Program-made: the position numbers and the translations under genes
DNA from: Flaccisagitta enflata
Taxonomy: Eukaryota; Chaetognatha; Sagittoidea; Aphragmophora
Direction: 5' to 3'
Assembly (NCBI GenBank): GCA_965153355.1
Contig: OZ231127.1
Location: 61,132,001-61,196,000 of the forward strand
Length of the DNA stretch: 64,000 bases
Notes under the pieces: generated by a model
Seen by the model: only the letters and a program-made list of their open reading frames with translations
What the model was told of the DNA's origin: nothing
Database searches by the model: none
Shown: piece by piece, positions 20,880-39,549 of the stretch
Position numbering within the stretch: the first letter of the stretch is position 1
Layout of the letters: the number at the start of each line of letters is the position of its first letter

Positions 20880-22640
20880 GCAGCGGCCCTGAAGGGGACG
20901 AAGTCCTGTAGAACAGAGGGGCGAACGTTAAAATTTTTTTAACAAGTTTTTAACAGTTTTTAACGGTTTTTAACAGTTTTTAACAGTTTTTAACGGCGGG
21001 ACCCTCTTTAAATTCTAGTAGGACCTGTTAAAAATCTGTTAAAAAATGGACCATTGTTTAAAACTGGGGCCCCTTTAAAAATTTTACTTGCCGTTGAAAA
21101 ATGGACTTTGTTAAAAAGAAATAGCTGTTAAAAACCAATTTCATGGTAAAAATGATTCCTTTTCAATGCTTATTTTTGTTAAAAAAGCAGATCCTTGTTA
21201 AAAAAGCAGACCACTGTGTAACAGGCAGATCCTTGTTACAAAATCAAACCCTAGTTCTGTTAAAAAGTCAGACCCATGTTTTAAAAGCAAGACCCATGTT
21301 AAAAAGTCAGACCCATGTTAAAAAGTCAGACCCATGTTAAAAAGTCAGACCCATGTTAAAAAATCAGACCCATGTTAAAAAGTCAGACCCATGTTGAAAA
21401 GTCAGACCCATGTTGAAAAGTCAGACCCATGTTAAAAAGTCAGACCCATGTTAAAAAGTCATATTTAACGTGTTAAAAACTCAAATTTAATGTGTTAAGA
21501 AGTCAAATTTAACATGTTAAAAAGTCAAATTTAACGTGTTAAAAAGTCAAATTTAGCGTGTTAAAAAGTCAAATTTAACGTGTTAAAATCAAGTTTAACG
21601 TGTTGAAATCAAATTTAACGTTTTAAAATCAAATTTAACATGTTAAAATCAAATTTAAGGTGTTAAAATCAAATTTAACGTGTTAAAATCAAATTTAACG
21701 TGTTAAAATCAAATTTAACATGTTAAAATCAAATTTAACACGTTAAAATCAGATTTAACCTGTTAAAATCGAATTTAACGCGTTAAAATCAAATTTAACG
21801 CGATTAAATCGAATTTAACGCGTTAAAATCAAATTTAACGTGTTAAAATCAAATTTAACGTGTTAAAATCAAATTTAACGTGTTAAATTCAAATTTAACG
21901 TGTTAAAATCGGATTTAACCTGTTGAATTCGAATTGAACGCGTTAAAATCGAATTTAACGTGTTAAAATCAAATTTAATGTGTTAAAATCAAATTTAACG
22001 TGTTAAAATCAAATTTAACGTGTTAAAATCAAATTTAACATGTTAAAATCAAATTCAACGTGTTAAAATCAAATTTAACGTGTTAAAATCAAATTTAACG
22101 TGTTAAAATCAAATTTAACGTGTTAAAATCAAATTTAACGTGTTAAAATCAAATTTAACGTGTTAAAATCAAATTTAATGTGTTAAAATCAAATTTAACA
22201 TGTTAAAATCAAATTTAACGTGTTAACATCAAATTTAATGTGTTAACACCATTTTAACGCATTGACATCAGTTTTATCGTGCTAAAATCAATTTTAACTT
22301 TTGAACTCTTTTTCACGTGTTAAAATGAATTTAACATGTTAAATTCATTTTTTGTTTTTAACAGCATGTTAAAAGTTTTAACGGCAGTGTAAAGGTTGTT
22401 AACAGCAGCATTAGTTTTAACGTTCCCCTTTTTTAACGTGATGGTAATGTTAAAAACATTTTTAACAGTGTTTAACAGATATTTTTCAGTGGTGGGGTTT
22501 TAACTACGGAAAATATCATGTTAAAACCTTTTTAACGGGCACCTCTTTAATTTTTGTCTCGTTAAAAACCGTTAAAAACTGTTAAAAACCGTTAAAAACT
22601 GTTAAAAACGTGTTAAAAAAATTTTAACGTTCGCCCCTCT
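20880..22640. mobile_element. Foldback element with TTTAAC satellite core
   Basis: GGCAGCGGCCCTGAAGGGG, GAAGTCCTGTAGAACAG and CGAACGTTAAAATTTTT at the left. The right side mirrors it with AAATTTTAACGTTCGCCCC. The sub-terminal parts are AACAGTTTTTAACGG-type runs in opposite orientations (20940-21000 and 22560-22615). Confidence 0.75.
21280..22265. repeat. 20-bp satellite TTAAAATCAAATTTAACGTG, about 40 units
   Basis: Preceded by a related GTTAAAAAGTCAGACCCAT array of about ten units (21240-21470). Each main unit contains the inverted pair GTTAAA and TTTAAC separated by six bases, so single units can form 6-bp hairpins. The array drifts in sequence towards both ends. Confidence 0.95.
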
Positions 22641-23240
22641 GAGAACAGGGGGACTTTCGTTCGTCCATCTGTTTGTTCGTCCGTTAGTCCCCCACTTCAT
22701 CAGACCCCTCAGGCCTCAAATATGGCCTCTCAGGCCTCAAATCTAGTCTCACAGGTCTCAAATCCAGCCTCCCATTCCTCAAATCCAGCTCCCCAGGCCT
22801 CAAATCCGGCCTCTCAGGCCTCAAATCTGGTCTCTCAGGCCTCAAATCTGGCCTCCCAGGCCTCAAATCTGGCTTCTCAGGCCTTAAGTCTGGCTTCTCA
22901 GGCCTCAAATCCAGATTCTCAGGCCTCAAACCTGGCCTCTCATGCCTCAAATTAGACCTCTCAGGCCTCAAATCAGCCATCTAAACCTCAATTTATTGCT
23001 CCCAGGCTTCAAATCAGTCCTTTGGCCTTTCAAGCCTTAATCCAGCTCTCTCAAGCCTTAAGTCAGCCCTCTCAAGCTTCCAATTGGCATTCTCAGGCCT
23101 TATATCAGCCTTCTTAGACCTCAGTTTAGACTCTTGAATGCCTTCAGTCAGCCCTCTATGGCATCTCATCCACTTCCTCAGGTAGGATGAACAAAAGTCC
23201 CCCTGTGTTCTACAGGACTTTGTCCCCTTCGGGGCCGCTG
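22640..23240. mobile_element. Foldback element with 20-bp GGCCTCTCAGGCCTCAAATC core
   Basis: CAGGGGGACTTTCGTTCGTCC on the left is mirrored by AAAAGTCCCCCTGTGTTC on the right, followed by GGGGCCGCTG. About 20 units lie between, decaying towards the right. Frames on both strands are repeat readings. Confidence 0.7.
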
Positions 23241-23269
23241 CTCTGCTTCCCCTCACTCTAATTCACAAT

Positions 23270-24045
23270 CACTCAAAGCAGGGCAACGGGTATCGCTGAC
23301 CACATATTGCCCTTGGGCGACCTGTTATTCCCTGGGGGTCAACTAGGAGGCCCGGAGGGGTCTCAAACCCCCGTTATCCATCAGCACATCTCCCACCACT
23401 AGATGGGATTGGCTGATAGGTCGGTGTACCACTGGGGTACAACAGGGCAGAGCAAGAAGCATTTTTGAGCCGTGTTGGCCTTTTAGAGCCCCTGTGGGCC
23501 TCTGAGAGAGCCTCTAGGGGTCCTAAATCCCTGTTATCCATCTGAACATCTCCCACGACTCTAGATGGGAATAACTGATAGGTCGGTGTACCACTGGAGT
23601 ACAACAGGGCAGAGCAAGAAGCATTTTTGAGCCATATTGGCCGTTTTGAGTCCCTGGAGTCCCCTTAGAGGGCCCCTAGGGGTCCTTAACCCCCGTTAAC
23701 CATCTGCACAGCTCCCGCCACTCTAGATGGGAATGACTGATATGTCGGTGCACCACTGGGGTACAACAGGGCAAAACAAGAAGTATTTCTGAGCCAAGTT
23801 CGCCTTTTTGAGCCCCTGAGGCCCCCATAGAGGGCCCCTAAGGGGCTCAAACCTCCGTTATCTAACTGCACATCTCCCGCCACTCTAGATGGAAATGACT
23901 GATTGGTCGGTGTACCACTGGGGTACAACAGGGCAGAACAAGAAGCATTTTTAAGCCATGTTGGCATTTTTGAGCTCCTGGGGGCCCTTTAGAGGGTCCC
24001 TAGGGGTCCTAAACCCCTGTTATCCATCTGTACTTCTCCCCCCAC
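23270..24045. repeat. ~161-bp tandem repeat, right inverted arm (5 units)
   Basis: Begins with GCAGGGCAACGGGTATCGCT and CTTGGGCGACCTGTTA, the inverted outer end of the foldback family. Five units of the reverse complement of the 19690-20290 repeat follow, with starts near 23370, 23530, 23693, 23857 and 24018. Confidence 0.85.
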
Positions 24046-24339
24046 ACTAAATGGTTATAACCTTTGAGCCAGTGTATCATTTGAGTACAAAAGAGTAAAA
24101 AAAAAGATTTTTGAACTAAAAATGATTTTTTGAGAGAAAAAACTCGATTTTTCTTCAAAAGCGCTCTAACGATTATTTGTTTTTTGGCGAAAATTAGTCG
24201 GCACCAACCATTAGAGCAGCCTGGACACCATCCCGGGTTAGTCATTCACCTTGGGCCTGGCGTTACCATCCAGATACCGTGTGAGGGAAGATTTAAGGTC
24301 ATAAATCAGTCCTCTTAGGACGGATGCAGGAACGAAAGT

Positions 24340-24735
24340 CCCCCTCGAGGCTCCCATCCCAGCCTCAAGGCTCCCATCCCAGCCTCGAGGCTCCCATCCC
24401 AGCCTCGAGGCTCCCATCCCAGCCTCGAGGCTCCCATCCCAGCCTCGAGGCTCCCATCCCAGCCTCGAGGCTCCCATCCCAGCCTCGAGGCTCCCATCCC
24501 AGCCTCGAGGCTCCCATCCCAGCCTCGAGGCTCCCATCCCAGCCTCGAGGCTCCCATCCCAGCCTCGAGGCTCCCATCCCAGCCTCGAGGCTCCCATCCC
24601 AGCCTCGAGGCTCCCATCCCAGCCTCGAGGCTCCCATCCCAGCCTCGAGGCTCCCATCCCAGCCTCGAGGCTCCCATCCCAGCCTCGAGGCTCCCATCCC
24701 AGCCTCGAGGCTCCCATCCCAGCCTCGAGGCTGGG
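24340..24735. repeat. 20-bp minisatellite CGAGGCTCCCATCCCAGCCT, about 20 units
   Basis: Near-perfect units, each with the palindrome CCTCGAGG at its junction. Twenty is not a multiple of three, yet several frames on both strands are open because no frame has a stop. I do not call any of them a gene. Confidence 0.95.
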
Positions 24736-24746
24736 ATCTTAGTCAG

Positions 24747-25694
24747 AGGTGGGTGGTTTCATCACAGATCAGTAAAACTGAAAACCCTCAAAAAATAGAA
24801 TTGCTCTTTTTGGTGTAAAACTGGAGTTATTCAATCCTGAGATTTTCGCTGAGCCATATTTCTTATATTTCAAAATTTAAAAGCCATATCTCACATTTTA
24901 TGATAAAGGATTATCTTGGTGTCAATCTTCTTGTTTTAACTCAAAGAATCTGTTGGGAAAAAAATTTGAACAAAAAAAAATCATTTTGGGGGTTTTTACC
25001 CCTAGGGTTAGTACCCTGGGGTACCCCAGGGTACCTAGTACGTAGAAATTTTGAAAAAAAAAGTTGAAAAAATATTCTTCTATGTTTGTGCTTTCATATT
25101 CAAGAATAAAATATATGGGACCTCAACTCCTTAGTGCCCATATAAAGGGCCAAAAATGGGAGGTAAGGCCATTTTTAACAATTTTGACCAAAAATGCCAA
25201 AATCCTCCAAAATTGGCTCTACCACCCATCTTTGGCCCTTTATATGGGCACTAAGGAGTTGAGGTCCCATATTTTTGATTCTTGAAAATGAAACAACAAA
25301 CATAGAAGAATATTTTTCAAACTTTTTTTTTTTAATTTTTACGTACTAGGTACCCTGGGGTACCCTGCGGTACTACTCCTAATGGTAAAAAAACCAAAAT
25401 GATCATTTTTGGTTCAAATTTTTTTGCCGACAGATTCTTTGAGTTAATACAAGAAGATTGACACCAAGATTGTCCTTTTATCATAAAAAATGGCTGAGAT
25501 ATAGCTTTTTAAAGTTTTGGGGGTACCCCAGGGGGCCAAAATTTGAAACCCCCGTAAAACCCAAAATATGGGTTCGAGAGCCAAAATCTTCGGGATTCTT
25601 GAATAACTCCCCAAGGGGTACCTTTACACCAAAAAAGAGCAAATACTATTTTTTGGGGGTTTTCAGTTATACTGATCTGTGATGAAACCACCCA
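24747..25694. mobile_element. Long palindrome (~950 bp)
   Basis: GGTGGGTGGTTTCATCACAG at the left mirrors CTGTGATGAAACCACCCAGG at the right. The arms continue inward through CTCTTTTTGGTGTAAA and GGTACCTAGTACGTA to a centre near 25200. No TA or other duplication is evident at the ends. Confidence 0.75.
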
Positions 25695-25829
25695 GGTGGG
25701 ACGTGGGAGGAGAAAGTTTCCCAATTGTGTGAAAACATAGGTCATCAACCCCTTCGGGGCTGCTGTCCAATAGGAAAAATCCTGGATCTGGATGATTTAA
25801 TGTTTAGTAGAACTCAGTTCGCAACTACT

Positions 25830-26240
25830 AAATGAACTAGATGCAGATAATGACTCATTGAATCAATAAACCTATGCATTTTCATTTCCCTGGCCGGGCC
25901 CGGTCAGACGCATGATGTTCAAACGCTCATCTGCATATACCGACAGCAACTGACATTGACAGGCTCAAACTCTAGACCAACCGGCCGACAGACGGATCAA
26001 GCGGACTGTAAGAAGGCATTGAACACTGCTGTCTGGCATGGGGATTGCGTCAAGAACGATATCACTCTGGTGTGTTTGTTTTTTTGTTTATTTGTTTTTT
26101 TTTTTGTTTTTTTTTGCATTTTTATGTTAGTCGTATGTATACAAACCAAGAAAAGTGAACAATACAAGATTTTTAGCCTTCTTTTGCATAGAGAATTTTA
26201 CAGGTTGTTTGGAATCATTCTTGACGGCAGATTAATAATC
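25830..26240. other. No recognisable feature
   Basis: T-rich stretch at 26080-26115; otherwise unremarkable. A 102-codon frame is low complexity and not supported. Confidence 0.5.
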
Positions 26241-26244
26241 CTTG

Positions 26245-26405
26245 TGAAATTCCCTTACATTTGATAGGTCGCATTATGTGGTTTGATTAAGGAAAAGAAT
26301 TTTGCATACATTTTGAGCCACCGTTTTGCTTAAAAATTATTTTTTTATTTTTTTTTTAAAACCCTACAGTGCGACCTATCAAATGAAAGGAAATTTTATC
26401 AGGAT
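26245..26405. repeat. Short palindromic element with GATAGGTCGCA arms
   Basis: TTCCCTTACATTTGATAGGT at the left mirrors ACCTATCAAATGAAAGGAA at the right. A related pair occurs at 51905-52175. Confidence 0.6.
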
Positions 26406-26563
26406 CAACAATGTGCTGTCAACAAATGAATCCAAGCAACTTGTAAAATTATATTAGTAGAATGAGGCTCAAAACCTTGAAAAAAGCGCTCTAGGGATAA
26501 TTTTCCACTGGATCGTTCTTGGTTTGTAGACCAATGAGCAACGCAAAAAACATAAAACAAGTA

Positions 26564-27446
26564 CAGTAGATCTCGTATAGACTTGAGATAACGGGGGCAA
26601 GCATTGTGCAAAGACGAATGAAGGCAGGGGAGTGATATTTGGATCACAGACTAATCAAAGGATGATTAATTCCCCATGATAGCTGGTTGATATGGAAACA
26701 CATTTCCATGTATTCTCGCTAAAGTATCAATATTTTGAGAGATTTTTTTAGGGAACATTGCTTAAAAAAAAATTTGCTACAACTTTTCCACAGTATGTTC
26801 TGTAAGAATGTCGCTCGTTTGGCCGTTGCTAGGGAGCGTATCCATGTGTGACAACCCCTAGCAACCGCTAAACAAGCGATATTCTTACAGAACATACTGT
26901 GGGAAAGTTGTAGCAAATTTTATTTTAAGCAATGTTCCCTAAAAAAATCTCTCAAAATATTGATACTTTAGCGGGAATACATGGAAATGTGTTTCCATGG
27001 CAACCAGCTATCATTGGCAATAAAGCATCTGGTTATTAGTCTATGTTTGAAACAGTGGCGTAGGAGAGAAAAGATTTTTAGGACTTCCACCCCCAATTGG
27101 TGTCCGACAAATTTAGTCTAACTATTGAGACCAACTTGTAATTTTTACCATATAACTATAAAAAATTGTGATTACTGTAATTTTTAAGCAAATAAACATT
27201 AGATCTTTCTTTTCTTTCTTTTTCTTACTTTCTTTTTTTTCTTTTTTTCCTGTTTTCTTTCTTCCCTTTCTTTTTCTTAGTCAATTTAGTGTCCCGACAA
27301 CTCTAGTGTCCCGACAATAGGGACTTCCATGGAAGTCCCGGAAGTCCCTTCTCCTACGCCACTGGTTTGAAATATCACTCCCCTGGCTTCATTTGTTGTC
27401 TTACAATACTTGCCCCCGTTATCTCAAGTCTAGACGAGATCTACTG
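26564..27446. mobile_element. Mariner-type foldback MITE, interrupted by a hAT element
   Basis: The ends CAGTAGATCTCGTATAGAC and GTCTAGACGAGATCTACTG are each flanked by TA (26562-26563 and 27447-27448). The arms meet near 26855 (CCGTTGCTAGGGAGCG against CTAGCAACCGC). The right arm is split by the insertion at 27053-27364. The right TA is immediately followed by the LTR region of the retroelement. Confidence 0.88.
27053..27364. mobile_element. Non-autonomous hAT-type element with 8-bp target duplication
   Basis: The terminal inverted repeats CAGTGGCGTAGGAG and CTCCTACGCCACTG bound 312 bp. GTTTGAAA occurs directly on both sides (27045-27052 and 27365-27372). An 8-bp duplication and a CAGTGGCGTAG-type end are typical of hAT transposons. 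The interior is T-rich and non-coding. Confidence 0.92.
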
Positions 27447-27448
27447 TA

Positions 27449-27491
27449 CCCGGGGTACAGCGATGCGTCCACATACTGTTTATTTGTAAAT

Positions 27492-27567
<76 letters not shown>

Positions 27568-27805
27568 TGTCTCTGTCTCTGTCTTCTGTCTCTCTCTCCA
27601 ACCGAGGAGAGACGCTCTCTCCCTCTCGCTTCTCTCTCTCTCTCTCTCTCTCCTTCTCTCTCCTCAGTATAAAAGAGCGCGACCTGGTTTCTCGTGGCAG
27701 ATCTCCTTTATCTCGTCCTCTCTTCGGTTTTTGACAAATATACACGCATTTACTGAGACTTGACTGTCTTTTCCTTTGATACACCCAGAGCATTAGGCTC
27801 TACTG
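27449..27805 (+). repeat. 5' LTR-like block
   Basis: Contains a long (TC)n with TCTG interruptions, CAACCGAGGAGAGACGCTC, TATAAAA at 27668-27674, AGAGCGCGACCTGGTTTCTC and CTCTCTTCGGTTTTTGACAA. The same ordered blocks recur at 45960-46277. The TATA box 20-30 bp before the conserved stretch suggests U3-R order. The block ends directly before the primer-binding site. Confidence 0.75.
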
Positions 27806-27823
27806 TGGTTCCTCTAACGGGGA
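27806..27823 (+). other. Primer-binding site
   Basis: TGGTTCCTCTAACGGGGA begins with TGG and is complementary to a tRNA 3' end terminating in GGAACCA. That ending is shared by animal tRNA(Glu). It directly follows the LTR-like block. Confidence 0.65.
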
Positions 27824-27880
27824 ATCGAACTAAAAAAAAACTCCCCGGCCACAATCCTTTTTTTTTACCACTAGACACGC
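27806..27880 (-). pseudogene. Antisense tRNA(Glu)-like relic extending from the primer-binding site
   Basis: Read on the minus strand, the sequence contains GTCTAGTGGT with AGGATT (tRNA(Glu)-type D arm and A box, split by an A run), CGGGG and CCCCG stems around a loop containing GTTCGATT (T arm and B box), then GAGGAACCA. The acceptor 5' arm does not pair and A/T runs are inserted, so it is not a functional tRNA gene. It looks like reverse transcription that continued into the primer tRNA. Chance similarity around the primer site is the alternative. Confidence 0.45.
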
Positions 27881-28075
27881 AATTTGTCTCACAAGAAAAA
27901 ACCTGGAAAGATTACATGAGTTGAATAGAAACAAAAGAAAAAAGAAATAAAGGGAACATTAAATAGAGAGAAATTTCTTTTTCTCTGCTTTCACGAAAAT
28001 TCGTTAATTACAAAACGAATCTTGTACATGTTCATTCTATATGAAGGATAACATTCCGGCAACATTCCCGTAACA

Positions 28076-28280
28076 AACTGGTAAAAACTAGTAAACTAGT
28101 AAAACTAGTAAAACTAGTACAATCTAGTAAACTATTAAAACTAGTAAAGACAAGTACAATCTAGTAACAAACTAGTACAAACTAGTAACAAACTAAAACA
28201 ATCTAGTACAATATAACAACTATTACAATCTAGTTGAACTAGTGTAATCTAGTCACTGTCTAATAACGATCTAGTGACGA
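28076..28280 (+). repeat. CTAGTAAAA-type tandem repeats in the leader
   Basis: About 20 imperfect 9-11 bp units, nearly all containing CTAGT, fill the 200 bp before the gag start codon. No AUG occurs inside the array until the gag start. Confidence 0.85.
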
Positions 28281-28290
28281 TCTAGTGAAG

Positions 28291-30809
28291 ATGGACAATG
28301 TTATGAGTGAAGTCCGTCTTGAAGAGATGTCAAAACAGACAGTCTCGGCCTGCAGAGAGTCTAGACTGGACAGGAATTTGACCGAGAGGTCGAGTTCTAG
28401 GAATTCTAGGAGCCGTACGGGAGAGAGAAAAAGAAGTAGATCCCAGGGTGACGGGAATAGATCGCGTTCTTCAACTCGATCTCAGAGTTCAGGTGAAACT
28501 AAGTCAAAATCGTCAGTTCCCTGTGCTAGTAAAAGTTCTTCGTCTGTGACACAGGAAGATGAACCTGTTGGTGAACTCTCTAGGAATTTGGGTGAACTCT
28601 CTCTGGGTGGCTCGGCCATTTCCCAGTCTGGGGGAGGATCTCAAAATATTTCGACCTACGTGGATACTGGGTCAGAAAGGGGAGATGGGGTGACTGCCTC
28701 TTCCACTGCCTCCTTTCCCACCCAACCCCAAGCAGAGTCAGTGAGTCTTAAACAGTCGATGAAGGCATTTTTGCCTGATTCTCCTGACCAATCAGGTGAC
28801 GAGATTCAAGGGGCTATGGGTGGCCAAAATCCGGTTGCAGATGAGCAACCTGCCGGTGATGATACCATTTTTGAGCATGAAATCTGGGGTCGTAATGGCA
28901 CCCCTGGGTCTGATGTCTCTCGTGACAGCAGTGAACTTATGTTTGGGTTGCAGCAACAAAGTGAGCAATTCGAGTGCATTGTGGCACAGAACGACGAGCT
29001 TAGAAAGGAACTTGACCATGTGCAATTCTGCAGAAAGAGAGATCATGATGAAGCGGAAAAAATGCTGCTTGACAGAGAAAGGGAAATTGATTCTCTCCGT
29101 CAAAAGCTTCAGGTTGCTGAGTCGGAAAAAAGTTCCATCAAACGCAGCAACGAAATCATTGCTGCAAAAATCGAGATGATCTCAGATCTCAAAAAGCAAG
29201 TAGCACTGTTGGAAAAAGCTCTTGCTGAGTCTGAAGAAGAGGCCGTTTCTTACAAAAAGCAGTTTGAGTTGGAAAGAGCCTCTAAACTTGAAGAGGTTGC
29301 TTCTTTGAAAGAAGAAGTGGAAATTTTGATCAGGTCTTCAAAGGAGAAAGAGCAAAAATGCTTGAGTCTCAAACAGAGACTTGATAAGTTGAAACGTGAA
29401 TCTTCAACGGTCCTTGGTTCCATGAAACGGACAAGTTCCACTCTTAGTCTGCGTGGGTCAGAGGCCAGCCATGACAAAGTTTTAATGCTTGGTGCTGATG
29501 AATATGTTGAAGGGGCCGATGATGATGGAGGAGCCGAAATCACAAGGCCTACTTTGTCAAAAAATGACATGCACAAACGTTTGGCTGCTGCAAAATGGCC
29601 AGAACGGAAAATATTCCATTCCTTTGATGAGTTTATTGCAGCTCTCAAATCACAAGCTACGATTTTGTACCAACAGGGAATCGACTATGAGGAAATCGCC
29701 TTCAATCTGAACACTGCTATCATGTCCAGCGATCTAGCTTCCGATTTTGCAGCGCACAAAAAGCACAGGAAACTCACTTTGGAAAACATTCTCAATGCGG
29801 TGGAAGCGTGTGACAAAGCCTCGACTCTTTTTACAAACAGTGAAAAGTTCTCACTCATTACCCGTGGACAATCTGAATCGTTATTTTCGCTCATGAGACG
29901 ATTAGAGTCCGGGTTCATTGACTACAAGATTGGGGATCCCAAAGATTTGAAGGCCAAGTTGAGAATTCTGAAAAAGAGATTTTGTGAAGCAGCAAATCTT
30001 CCAAATTCGGTTCAGCAATCCATCAGAAATTGCACTGACCTAGACGATGTTGTTGTCTTTGCCACTGAAGATCTTGCCAAATTAGAAAAAGACAAGCAGG
30101 AACTTCAATCGCAGAGCATGCCTTTGAATAATGCTCAAAATTTTCAGCAGCGTCAATTTAGTCAGAAAAACTATGGTGGTTTTAAGCAGAATTTCCAATC
30201 GCGCCCGCAGTGGCAGCAGCAGCAGCAAGCTCCGCAGCGTCAGCAGCAACAGCATCGTCCTCTCATGCAGCAGAACCTGGGACAACAGCAAAATGGTGCA
30301 CAACAGCAACAAGGTGGCGAGATCAATGCCATGGTGCAACCGCGTGTTTACACCCCCCCTGATCCCTCTCTGCCAAGAGCGCCCACAAACTTTGAAAGAC
30401 AGCGCGAAAACAGCGCGAAAACAAAGAAATTATGGTTTGTTTACGCTGCCGAATTATGGATTCTCATAGAGCCAAAGACTGTGAATATTTCAAATATTGC
30501 AGCTTGTGTTCCGTTGAAGGTCATACAGACTTTGAACATCGCAAAGTGGCCGAGGGTCAGTCTGCAGCAGCAGGCCGAAATGGGCTGCAGCAGCAGCAAA
30601 GGGCACAACCGCAGCAGATTCAACCACAGCAGGCTCGCCCACAGCCGGTCCAGCCACAGCAGGCTCAGCCACAACCGATTCAGCCACAGCAAGCTCAGCC
30701 ACAGCAGATGCTTCCACAGCAAGTCCGTCCACAGCATGCTCAGCAACAGCAACCCCAGCAAGTGCCATTGCAACCGCAACCGCAGCCGCAACAGCAAGGG
30801 CAATACTGA
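28291..30809 (+). CDS. gag: gag-like polyprotein, frameshifted by an 11-bp duplication
   Basis: Starts at ATG 28291. The N-terminal 200 residues are Ser/Arg-rich and low complexity. Residues about 220-375 are a heptad-rich coiled coil. Residues about 430-600 are a helical capsid-like region, followed by Gln-rich sequence. At 30401-30422 AGCGCGAAAAC is directly repeated, shifting the frame. The original frame runs on to a stop at 30862-30864 as a biased nonsense tail. The -1 frame holds two zinc-knuckle-like motifs (C-x2-C-x5-H-x4-C at 30438-30482 and C-x2-C-x4-H-x4-H at 30498-30539) and a Gln/Pro repeat tail, ending with UGA 30807-30809. The duplication therefore separates the capsid part from the nucleic-acid-binding part in this copy. 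Confidence 0.8.
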
Positions 30810-38678
<7,869 letters not shown>

Positions 38679-38926
38679 AGTGATCTTACTATTCTCTATA
38701 GCCTTTCCTCTCAACTTTTTCTACTTAACTACGCCTCTATAAAACAACTGAAACGCTAAATGATGGTAGACCACTTTCCTGAAAAGATGTTATGCAATTC
38801 TTCAACATCAACAGTTTCTCGTCTCAATTTTAAAAACAGCCTTTTGTTCTCTCAAAGTTACCAGGACGAGTAAAGTTATCAATTCATAAGCCTCAACGAC
38901 CAACACCCTTCCTCCTTTTTATCCCC

Positions 38927-39030
<104 letters not shown>

Positions 39031-39166
39031 CCGTTTCATAAAATGGCGCGCATATATTCACACGCGCGTGCGCGGATTTGCACTCAAACAGATTCTGACT
39101 AAAGTCAAAGATTTTTTTTACCCTCTGAAAATCCTCGTTTTCGACGTAGCACAGTCACGAAATTCG

Positions 39167-39167
<1 letters not shown>

Positions 39168-39206
<39 letters not shown>

Positions 39207-39207
39207 C

Positions 39208-39286
<79 letters not shown>

Positions 39287-39319
39287 TAAAAATAAAAACA
39301 ACAACAACAACAACTACAA

Positions 39320-39400
<81 letters not shown>

Positions 39401-39416
39401 AAACGACAATAACAAT

Positions 39417-39451
<35 letters not shown>

Positions 39452-39482
39452 AAACGACAACAACAACATTTTTCATTTCTTT

Positions 39483-39546
<64 letters not shown>
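39168..39546. repeat. Compound microsatellite (TC)n-(AAC)n-(TC)n
   Basis: (TC)n at 39168-39285, (AAC)n with a few GAC and AAT at 39292-39470, then (TC)n at 39488-39545. The AAC motif is the same as in the pol poly-Asn tracts but is non-coding here. Confidence 0.97.

Positions 39547-39549
<3 letters not shown>

Larger units (their letters stand above)
19363..25775. mobile_element. Nested composite of inverted repeats and minisatellites (6.4 kb)
   Basis: The outer boundaries are GGGCAGCGGTCCCGAAGGG and the inverted CCCCTTCGGGGCTGCTGTCC. Inside, a left arm (about 19440-20290) and a right arm (about 23335-24285) are inverted copies containing four and five units of a ~161-bp repeat. The centre contains two further foldback elements and a 20-bp satellite, and the right side contains a 20-bp array and another palindrome. 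There is no coding sequence. Confidence 0.7.

Noticed and set aside
21280-22265. Regular 20-bp units resembling a CRISPR array at first sight
   Set aside because: There are no unique spacers between units, the units abut directly, and the genome is an animal's.
24238-24818. Several overlapping frames with EAGMGASRLGWEPRGWDGSL-type repeats
   Set aside because: The 20-bp minisatellite lacks stops in most frames on both strands.
27462-27470. GATGCGTCC near the left LTR edge as the missing S3 partner of the HINE end at 46430-46506
   Set aside because: A nine-base match that would imply the retroelement inserted into a HINE copy, but the expected AACAAGGCC end and CCTGCCCACC block are absent on the left. 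Chance is as likely.
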